Shown: positions 1-4,518 of the stretch, in pieces
Numbering within the stretch: the stretch's first letter is position 1
Layout of the letters: each line of letters begins with the position of its first letter
Source of the DNA: Christensenellaceae bacterium
GTDB taxonomy: Bacteria > Bacillota > Clostridia > Christensenellales > UBA1750
Length of the DNA stretch: 7,841 bases
Assembly (NCBI GenBank): GCA_031287285.1
Contig: JAITTC010000209.1
Span: 1 to 7,841 of the forward strand
Direction: 5' to 3'
Notes under the pieces: model-generated
The model's input: only the letters and a program-made list of their open reading frames with translations
What the model was told of the DNA's origin: nothing
Databases searched by the model: none
Position numbers and translations under genes: made by a program

Positions 1-7
1 ATTAGCG

Positions 8-170
8 GGCTGCTTCGGCTTCATTCCCGGGATGGTGCGAGGGCAGGCCTTGGGCGAGGCAAAAGCGGATGGAGGCGTCCTCAAGAACGCGGCGGATGGC
101 AGGCGATCCAGGCGCAAAACAGGAAGAAGCCACCGGGGAATGCGGCTAAACCATGGCGATCTTGGGATGC
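8..170. repeat. Direct repeat, copy 1 of a ~164-bp intergenic element
   Basis: This block recurs at 233-396 with an offset of 225-226 bp, differing at roughly 14 positions plus one inserted base. Bases 45-118 are identical to 271-344, a 74-nt perfect match. The left edge is sharp (base 8, after unrelated flanks) and the right edge fades after the shared CCATGGCGATC near 151-161. The period is not a multiple of three, so the two copies read in different frames of any single + strand ORF, which argues against a protein-level tandem repeat. No terminal inverted repeats, transposase or target-site duplication are visible. It could be a dispersed intergenic element, a duplicated small RNA, or the remnant of a local duplication; I do not recognise the family. 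Confidence 0.9.
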
Positions 171-232
171 TCCACTTAAAGCTGGGCATGTGACACTAAA
201 GCGGACGCAAGAGGGGATCGGCGAGATTTGTA

Positions 233-396
233 GGCTGCTTCGGCTTCATTCCCGGGATGGATGCGGGGGTAGGCCTTGGGCGAGGCAAAAGCGGATGGAG
301 GCGTCCTCAAGAACGCGGCGGATGGCAGGCGATCCAGGCGCAAAGCCGGAAGAAGCCACAGAAGAGTGCGAGTAAGCCATGGCGATCGTGGGATTG
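233..396. repeat. Direct repeat, copy 2 of the ~164-bp intergenic element
   Basis: This is the second copy of the element at 8-170, separated from it by about 62 bp of unique DNA (171-232). Relative to copy 1 it has one inserted base near 261. Its substitutions cluster at 345-376, whereas 233-260 and 271-344 are unchanged. On the minus strand it contains a 44-codon open frame (246-380) whose central part, PAIRRVLEDASIRFCLAQG, is also encoded in copy 1. Copy 1 lacks the start codon context (ATG GTT TAG), and neither copy has a ribosome binding site, so coding is not supported. Function unknown. Confidence 0.9.
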
Positions 397-671
397 GTCT
401 GTATCCTGCTTGCGCTTTCCTTACTCCTGATCGCCCCATTGGCGATTGACCGGCCTTTACCGATCGCTTCGTTCTGGCCGGCGCCTGGCCGCTCACATAA
501 GAAGGGGGGCGCCTTTATCCTCTATGGCAAGCGCTGCGGCGCTTCGTTAGGGTTAAGGTATGGAGCCAAAGGCGGGTCCGGGCAGGGCCGGGCAGAGGCC
601 TGGAGCAAGGCCCATTTCGCGGCAGGCGGCGCGCCAGTGGGTCGTCGCGGCGCAATTTCATGTAAAGAAGA
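397..671. other. Gene-poor stretch between the repeats and an orphan terminator
   Basis: No convincing gene lies here. A + strand frame opens at ATG 379 inside repeat copy 2, with a hydrophobic N-terminus (VGLVCILLALSLLLIAPLA). It lacks a ribosome binding site, becomes low-complexity Gly/Ala/Arg-rich, and ends only at 708, after running through the terminator hairpin at 672-702. A small hairpin (AAGCGC/GCGCTT arms at 529-534 and 539-544, TGCG loop) is present. Because the stretch ends in a good terminator, a transcript from further left, possibly non-coding, is plausible but not shown. Confidence 0.5.
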
Positions 672-702
672 GGAGCAGGGTGTGCGGCCCTGCTCCTTTT
701 TT
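672..702 (+). terminator. Intrinsic terminator with no obvious upstream gene
   Basis: A 9-bp perfect stem (GGAGCAGGG at 672-680, CCCTGCTCC at 688-696) with a 7-nt loop is followed by six T (697-702). An A-rich run just left of the stem (664-671) gives it weak potential in the opposite direction too. No defensible CDS precedes it within 671 bp, so it ends either a gene lying before the window or a non-coding transcript over the repeat region. Confidence 0.9.
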
Positions 703-754
703 GATTAAAGGCGGCATCTCGGCATTTTTTGCCGCATGGGCGGGCTGATTGCTC

Positions 755-782
755 ACCATTTTGCCGTGTTCTGCATACCCTG
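755..782 (+). promoter_or_regulatory. Candidate sigma-K/sigma-E-like promoter for the DUF11-collagen gene
   Basis: AC at 755-756, then 17 nt, then CATACCCTG at 774-782. This fits the Bacillus subtilis sigma-K pattern (AC, 16-17 nt, CATA-NNN-TA) except for the final base. The -10 also resembles the sigma-E form CATACAMT, differing at one position. No convincing housekeeping -35/-10 pair was found between the terminator at 702 and the start codon at 868; TTGCTC (749-754) with TGCATA (772-777) is poor. The motif is short and could occur by chance. If real, transcription would start near 789 and leave a leader of about 80 nt. Confidence 0.35.
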
Positions 783-813
783 CAGTGGGAAATGAAGAAA
801 AGCCATGGCGAAC

Positions 814-821
814 GGGGGGGG
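814..821 (+). repeat. G8 homopolymer tract in the leader of the DUF11-collagen gene
   Basis: Eight consecutive G lie 47 bp before the start codon at 868. The tract falls inside a possible 21-codon leader ORF (792-857), and also just after an alternative in-frame ATG at 805. Tracts of this kind are prone to slippage, but no variation can be seen from one sequence. Confidence 0.6.
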
Positions 822-855
822 AGGGAAACCGCCCCAGGGCCGCCATTGCGATATT

Positions 856-862
856 AAGGAGG
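856..862 (+). promoter_or_regulatory. Ribosome binding site fixing the start at 868
   Basis: AAGGAGG lies 5 nt before ATG 868. The longer in-frame alternative at ATG 805 has no comparable site and would add 21 Gly/Lys-rich residues that do not look like part of the protein. Confidence 0.85.
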
Positions 863-867
863 GCAAA

Positions 868-1932
868 ATGCTTCAAGAATTGAACCGCCTGCTGCGAGGC
901 TTGAGCCCGGCCGAGCTTGGCGTTTTGGAACGCGCCTTGGCGGAGGCGCGGGGCGGCGCCGGCCGCGATGTAAGGGCCGTGGCAGCGCATTCGAGCGCGA
1001 CGAAGACCAGCGACAAAGTTTCGGTGACGCCAGGCGAGATCGTCACCTTTACGCTGCAACTGAATAACACCTCTGCGGACACGCTCAGCGGCGTTAACCT
1101 GCAAGACTATCTGTATAGTGAACTTGCGCTGGTTCCGGGCTCCGTGCGGGTAGACGGCGCGCCTGCACCCGACAGCACCATCAATGGCGCATCGCTAATT
1201 GGCAGCCTCGCCCCGGGGCAGAGCAGAACGGTTACCTTTCAAGCGGTTGTGGGCAATCGCGCCAACGGTCGTCTGAGCAATTACGCTTATTTTTACTACC
1301 AAACCCCGAGCGGGAACGAAAGCATTAGCGCCGAAACCTACCTGTGGAACGACACGGGTGAGAATTTGGTGAAAAGCGTCGATAAGGTCACGGCGAAGCC
1401 GGGCGATGTGCTGACCTATACGATCGATTACACCAACACGACCCCTGACCCCATCACGGATGGCGTTTTACTAGATAACCTGGTTGACGGAAGCAAGCCC
1501 AACATCGTGCCGGGTTCCCTAACCGTCAACGGTGTCGCGTATCCGGACGACGCCCTGCTGGCGGGGATCCATCTGCCGACCATTCCGCCGGGCGGGACGG
1601 TGCATGCGGAGTATCAGCTTCGGGTGCCAAACACGACGCAGGAAGGGATGACCGTACTCAACCAAGTGGGGCTTGAGTATTCGTATTTGGATCCTTCCAT
1701 AGGCGTTAGTCAATATCGCCGAATAGATAGCGGTGTTGCCGTAACCATCGTGACGCAAGACGGCCTCGTCGGGCCGGCAGGCCCAGAAGGTCCGCAAGGC
1801 CCGGCTGGTGCCATCGGCCCGCAGGGCGCCACCGGCCAGGCCGGCGCGCAGGGGCCAATGGGGCCGCAGGGGCCGCAAGGCCTGCAGGGGCAGGCTTGCC
1901 GCCCTAGGTGCAATGGCTGCCGCCGCTGCTAG
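868..1932 (+). CDS. DUF11-repeat protein with collagen-like C-terminal tail (surface or spore-coat candidate)
   Basis: 354 residues. Residues 1-43 form a Leu/Ala/Glu-rich, probably helical segment with no signal peptide. Two DUF11-type beta-sandwich repeats follow, at about 45-165 (from KTSDKVSVTPGEIVTFTL) and 167-290 (from VKSVDKVTAKPGDVLTYTI). They share the typical K-S/T-x-D-K-V...PG-(D/E) opening and the G-SL/GSV...G...L...I/LAPG plan. Residues 302-343 are 14 uninterrupted Gly-X-Y triplets rich in Pro, Gln and Ala (GPAGPEGPQ...). The last 11 residues are CRPRCNGCRRC, with four Cys. DUF11 and collagen-like modules are usually extracytoplasmic and structural. Lacking a signal peptide, sortase motif or membrane anchor, this protein could be laid on spores from the mother cell (like BclA-type proteins) or exported another way; that is inference. 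Its codon use is less GC-biased than that of hisS, aspS and obgE. It is a single-gene unit between terminators at 672-702 and 1955-1991. The domain call is firm, the role open. Confidence 0.88.
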   Translation: MLQELNRLLRGLSPAELGVLERALAEARGGAGRDVRAVAAHSSATKTSDKVSVTPGEIVTFTLQLNNTSADTLSGVNLQDYLYSELALVPGSVRVDGAPAPDSTINGASLIGSLAPGQSRTVTFQAVVGNRANGRLSNYAYFYYQTPSGNESISAETYLWNDTGENLVKSVDKVTAKPGDVLTYTIDYTNTTPDPITDGVLLDNLVDGSKPNIVPGSLTVNGVAYPDDALLAGIHLPTIPPGGTVHAEYQLRVPNTTQEGMTVLNQVGLEYSYLDPSIGVSQYRRIDSGVAVTIVTQDGLVGPAGPEGPQGPAGAIGPQGATGQAGAQGPMGPQGPQGLQGQACRPRCNGCRRC

Positions 1933-1954
1933 GATTTATGCAAAAGCCAATAGA

Positions 1955-1991
1955 GCACAAAAGGGCGAGAGAAGCTCTCGCCCTTTTGTGC
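1955..1991 (+). terminator. Strong bidirectional intrinsic terminator after the DUF11-collagen gene
   Basis: A perfect 17-bp inverted repeat (1955-1971 and 1975-1991) with a 3-nt AAG loop. The GC core GGGCGAGAG/CTCTCGCCC is flanked by AAAA and TTTT, so it can act on both strands. It begins 22 nt after the stop codon at 1932, which supports that stop as the natural end of the gene. Confidence 0.93.
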
Positions 1992-2227
1992 CTTGCAAAC
2001 CGTTGCTGATTCCCGAGAGGTTGCCCGCTCCTAGATTGCGCGCCGTGACCGGATGCATTCGGGTTATCTTGGCCGATTTTTGATGCTAAAGAGGCGATCG
2101 TGCCGATGTGCGTGGCGCAGGCGTGATCACTTCCGCCTTTCATGGCCTCGCTCTAAACGGGGAAAAACGAATTTTGGGCAAAACCGGCTTCCTTGAAGAT
2201 CTTGGCGAGCCGTCGCAGGCGCAAAGA
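1992..2227. other. Convergent intergenic region without a recognisable gene
   Basis: 236 bp between two terminators, at the meeting point of the + strand DUF11-collagen gene and the minus-strand redox pair. No ORF with a ribosome binding site, no tRNA-like fold and no promoter pair was noticed. A + strand frame starting at 2108 is open mainly because it runs antisense through trxA. Confidence 0.6.
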
Positions 2228-2262
2228 ACCGCCCTTCACGCAAAAAGAGCGTGCCGGGCGGT
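2228..2262 (-). terminator. Intrinsic terminator for trxA, usable in both directions
   Basis: Arms at 2228-2241 and 2249-2262 pair over 14 positions with a 2-nt internal mismatch, around a 7-nt loop (AAAAAGA on the + strand). Read on the minus strand, it follows the trxA stop (2285) by 22 nt and is trailed by TTCTTT. On the + strand it is followed by TTT, so it could also stop read-through from the left. Confidence 0.8.
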
Positions 2263-2284
2263 TTTGGGGCTTTATGTATTTGGC

Positions 2285-2620
2285 TTAAAGGTGATTGTTG
2301 ACGAACTCTTCGATCATGGCCTTCGGGGCCGCGCCGACCATTCGATCGACCGGCTGGCCGCCCTTGAAGAGCACCATGTTGGGGATGCTCATCACGCCAT
2401 ATTCCGCGGCCAGCTCGCCCAGATCGTCGACATTGACCTTGGCGATGGTGAGCTTGCCCGCCTTTTCGCCCGCGATTTGCTCAAGCGCCGGGGCCACCAT
2501 GCGGCATGGGCCGCACCAGGCAGCCCAAAAGTCCACCAGCACGCCGCCTTCGGCGCCCAGAACCTTCTCTTTGAACTCGTCTCCGCTCTCGATCTGCAGG
2601 ATCAGCTTGTTTTCGCTCAT
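2285..2620 (-). CDS. trxA: Thioredoxin
   Basis: 111 residues, the usual length for a single-domain thioredoxin. It is a cytoplasmic disulfide reductase that passes electrons from thioredoxin reductase to target proteins. The active site WCGPC is at residues 35-39, after VDFWAAW, with the buried acidic Asp at 30 and the cis-Pro loop SIPNMVLF at 78-85 (Pro80). The GG near 87-88 and the C-terminal helix are also in place. The start ATG (2618-2620) has AGGAGG 8 nt upstream (plus-strand 2629-2634) and overlaps the stop of the preceding RseC-like gene by 4 bp (ATGA), so the two are probably translationally coupled. No thioredoxin reductase gene is nearby. Paralogues elsewhere cannot be excluded, so the symbol denotes the family. 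Confidence 0.96.
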   Translation of the reverse strand: MSENKLILQIESGDEFKEKVLGAEGGVLVDFWAAWCGPCRMVAPALEQIAGEKAGKLTIAKVNVDDLGELAAEYGVMSIPNMVLFKGGQPVDRMVGAAPKAMIEEFVNNHL

Positions 2621-3042
2621 GATTCTTTCCTCCTCGTGCAGGGTTTTTCAATCGCCACAACCGTGGGGCTATAGTTCTTTTCGCGCAGGGGCTCGGTGAG
2701 CTTCAGCCCTAAAAAGGCAAGGCCGGCAAGCCCCAGGCCAAGGCCGACGGCGATCAGGTCATGGTTCCCTTGAAAGGGCAGCATCTCGCCTAAAACCAGG
2801 CCCAAAAGCAGCCCCAGCAGCGGCAGCCCATAGGCCAGCAGCGCGGCTTTTAAGAGCGTCCCGCCGCGAAGGCTTACCTTCACCCGGTCGCCCACCTCGG
2901 CTTCCTTCGCGCGGCGCACCAGCATCCGCATCTCTTCGTTGGCCTTTTCGCAGGCGCCGCAGCGCTCGCACATCGTCGAGCGCTCAAAAAGCACCGTCAT
3001 CATTCCGTCGTGGATCTCCAGCACCCGACCGCTTTCTTCCAT
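2617..3042 (-). CDS. RseC/MucC-family (SoxR-reducing system) membrane protein
   Basis: 141 residues with the layout of the RseC/MucC family: a soluble N-terminal part with a Cys cluster, a small beta-rich stretch, and two transmembrane helices. The Cys motif is C-x2-C-x2-C at residues 25, 28 and 31 (MCERCGACEK). GDRVKVSL (51-58) precedes TM1 at about 63-88, and TM2 is at about 95-115; a single Cys (135) lies in the basic C-terminal tail. In Proteobacteria RseC modulates sigma-E and takes part in reducing SoxR; in Bacillota the role is not established. The Cys cluster could bind Fe-S or zinc, or serve as a redox centre. It is the first gene of a two-gene unit with trxA (4-bp overlap). Its ribosome binding site AGAGG is 8 nt upstream (plus-strand 3051-3055). 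The family call is good, the function inferred. Confidence 0.82.
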   Translation of the reverse strand: MEESGRVLEIHDGMMTVLFERSTMCERCGACEKANEEMRMLVRRAKEAEVGDRVKVSLRGGTLLKAALLAYGLPLLGLLLGLVLGEMLPFQGNHDLIAVGLGLGLAGLAFLGLKLTEPLREKNYSPTVVAIEKPCTRRKES

Positions 3043-3091
3043 GCGGCATTCCTCTTTTCGCTTGGGGCTTCAGCCCCGCTTCGCTTGATCT

Positions 3092-3121
3092 ATAATATAC
3101 CCTCGCGCCCAAACTTGTAAA
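3092..3121 (-). promoter_or_regulatory. Housekeeping-type promoter for the RseC-like/trxA unit
   Basis: On the minus strand, -35 TTTACA (plus 3116-3121) is followed after 16 or 18 nt by -10 TATATT (3094-3099) or TATTAT (3092-3097). The AT-rich patch 3091-3099 stands out in GC-rich surroundings. Transcription would start near 3086. The leader of about 44 nt would contain a small hairpin, GGGGC/GCCCC with a 4-nt loop (plus 3064-3077), before the ribosome binding site. Confidence 0.75.
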
Positions 3122-3158
3122 CAGCCCCGCAAAAGGCGCGAAAATCCCTCTTTTTGAT

Positions 3159-3187
3159 TTGACAAGCCTCCTTCCGCGCCCTATACT
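3159..3187 (+). promoter_or_regulatory. Near-consensus sigma-A promoter for hisS-aspS-obgE
   Basis: TTGACA (3159-3164), a 17-nt spacer and TATACT (3182-3187), with a T-rich stretch just upstream (3151-3155). The predicted start is near 3194, giving a 5' leader of only about 53 nt. It is back to back with the promoter of the minus-strand redox unit; the two -35 boxes are about 38 bp apart. Confidence 0.9.
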
Positions 3188-3202
3188 ATTGGGTACTGGC
3201 TG

Positions 3203-3227
3203 AAGCGCCCTTCGGCGGCGCTTTTTT
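3203..3227 (+). terminator. Terminator-like hairpin inside the hisS leader (possible attenuator)
   Basis: AAGCGCC (3203-3209) pairs with GGCGCTT (3217-3223). An extra C-G pair closes a TTCG tetraloop, and T3222-3227 forms a six-T run. The hairpin starts about 10 nt after the predicted transcription start and ends 6 nt before AGGAGG (3233-3238). It lies between promoter and gene, so it must be either a leaky early terminator or attenuator, or a 5' stabilising structure. No alternative antiterminator pairing or leader peptide was seen. Confidence 0.7.
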
Positions 3228-3246
3228 GGGTTAGGAGGTTCTTTTC

Positions 3247-4518
3247 ATGATTCAGGCACCCAGGGGCACGCGCGACGTGCTCCCTTCGCAAAGCAGCCGC
3301 TGGCAGCATATCGAAAGCGTCATGCGCGAGGAATGCCGCCTTGCTGGCTTCCACGAGATTCGCACGCCGGTTTTTGAGCACACCGAGCTCTTTCTGCGCG
3401 GCGTTGGCGAAACGACCGACATCGTTCAAAAGGAAATGTACACCTTTGAAGATAAGGGCGGCCGCTCCATCACCCTACAGCCCGAGGGCACGGCCGGCGC
3501 GGTGCGGCTTTTTTTGGAGCACGGCCTGTTCAACGAGCCCTTGCCCCTTAAGATGTATTACCTCTATTGCCCGGTCTTCCGCTATGAGGCGCCGCAGGCC
3601 GGCCGCTTCCGCGAGCACCACCAGTTCGGCGTGGAGGCCTTCGGCGCGCCGTCGCCCAGCATGGACGCAGAGATCATCGCCCTTGGCGCTGGCATCGTGC
3701 GGCGTTTAGGGCTTAAAGACCTGGAATTGCATGTGAATTCAATCGGCTGCCCCCAATGCCGCCCAAGCTATCAAGAAGCGCTGCGCGAGTTCCTGCGGCC
3801 CAGACTGCCCAGGCTTTGCGGTAGCTGCAACGAGCGCTTTTCCCGCAACCCCTTGCGCATCCTCGACTGCAAGGTTCCTTCCTGCCAGGAAGAACTAAAG
3901 GGCGCGCCGGTGACGCTGGACTACCTTTGCGAAGACTGCTCCGGTCACTTCGAAGCCCTCAAAATCGCGCTTCAGAAGCTTGGCGTGCCCTTTGTGATCG
4001 ACACTGGGCTGGTTCGCGGCCTTGACTACTACACCAAGACCGTTTTTGAGATGATTGCAGCCCTGCCGGACGGCGGGCACTTCACCACCTTCGGCGGCGG
4101 GCGCTACGACGGCCTCGTGGAGCTGATCGGCGGGCCGCCCACCGCGGGCATCGGCTTTGGCCTTGGCATGGAGCGCATCCTTTCCGTGATGGAAGGCCAT
4201 GGGCTCTTTGAGGGCGAGCGGAGCGAGGCCCCGGGCGTCTTCATCGCCTCGATGGGGCAGGAGGCCGCGCTGGCCGCGCTGACCCTTGCGCAGAGCCTGC
4301 GCGAAAGCTGCCTGAGCGCCGATATGGACCACGCGGGCAGAAGCCTGAAGGCCCAATTTAAGTACGCCGGGCGCCTGGGTTCGCCTTATGTGGTGGTCAT
4401 CGGCGAAAACGAATTGCAGAGCGGCAAATACACCCTGCGCGATATGCAAAGCAAGGAAGAGGTCGCGCTTTCCCCCGCGGAACTCATCGAAACCCTTAAA
4501 AAAGGAGCTTTAAGATGA
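3247..4518 (+). CDS. hisS: Histidyl-tRNA synthetase
   Basis: 423 residues, full length for a bacterial class II HisRS. It is a cytosolic enzyme that charges tRNA(His) using ATP. The N-terminal APRGTRDVLP (4-13) is typical. Motif 2 spans about 103-135 (YCPVFRYEAPQAGRFREHHQF). The histidine-specific motif LVRGLDYYTKTVFE is at 255-268, with the catalytic Arg257. Motif 3 (GIGFGLGMERI) is at 301-311, and the anticodon-binding domain at about 328-420. The insertion domain has four Cys pairs (168/171, 191/194, 208/213, 228/231), an arrangement I associate with Gram-positive HisRS and which may bind zinc. AGGAGG (3233-3238) lies 8 nt before the ATG. It is the first gene of the operon; its stop overlaps the aspS start by 4 bp (ATGA), implying coupled translation. 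Confidence 0.99.
   Translation: MIQAPRGTRDVLPSQSSRWQHIESVMREECRLAGFHEIRTPVFEHTELFLRGVGETTDIVQKEMYTFEDKGGRSITLQPEGTAGAVRLFLEHGLFNEPLPLKMYYLYCPVFRYEAPQAGRFREHHQFGVEAFGAPSPSMDAEIIALGAGIVRRLGLKDLELHVNSIGCPQCRPSYQEALREFLRPRLPRLCGSCNERFSRNPLRILDCKVPSCQEELKGAPVTLDYLCEDCSGHFEALKIALQKLGVPFVIDTGLVRGLDYYTKTVFEMIAALPDGGHFTTFGGGRYDGLVELIGGPPTAGIGFGLGMERILSVMEGHGLFEGERSEAPGVFIASMGQEAALAALTLAQSLRESCLSADMDHAGRSLKAQFKYAGRLGSPYVVVIGENELQSGKYTLRDMQSKEEVALSPAELIETLKKGALR

Noticed and set aside
1..375. A + strand frame open from the window start to 375
   Set aside because: It reads the two repeat copies in different frames, so it is not a conserved protein; no start or ribosome binding site is visible within the window.
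246..380. A 44-codon minus-strand ORF partly shared by both repeat copies
   Set aside because: It has no ribosome binding site, copy 1 has a stop right after the ATG, and several differences change the amino acid. Kept only as a note on repeat copy 2.
8..396. CRISPR array
   Set aside because: There are only two units, each ~164 bp with a 62-bp gap, far from CRISPR repeat and spacer sizes, and no cas gene is present.
176..496. A 106-codon minus-strand frame across repeat copy 2
   Set aside because: It is Pro/Ser/Arg-rich with no domain, no ribosome binding site, and not preserved in repeat copy 1; long open frames arise easily at this GC content.
379..708. A 109-codon + strand frame with a hydrophobic N-terminus
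   Set aside because: It has no ribosome binding site, starts inside a repeated element whose other copy is closed after eight codons, turns into low-complexity sequence, and its end is translated from the terminator hairpin.
805..867. A longer start for the DUF11-collagen gene at ATG 805
   Set aside because: There is no ribosome binding site upstream, whereas AAGGAGG sits 5 nt before ATG 868; the added residues are Gly-rich leader-like sequence.
2108..2674. A 188-codon + strand frame over trxA
   Set aside because: It is antisense to a clear thioredoxin with WCGPC; its openness follows from the codon bias of trxA.
3043..3246. T-box riboswitch upstream of hisS
   Set aside because: The region between divergent promoters is too short, and neither the conserved T-box bulge sequence nor a specifier stem is visible; only one small hairpin follows the promoter.
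3895..4449. Long minus-strand frames inside hisS, aspS and obgE (also 5667-6164, 6031-6845, 7293-7736)
   Set aside because: All lie antisense to conserved enzymes, show no family features or ribosome binding sites, and reflect GC-rich codon bias.
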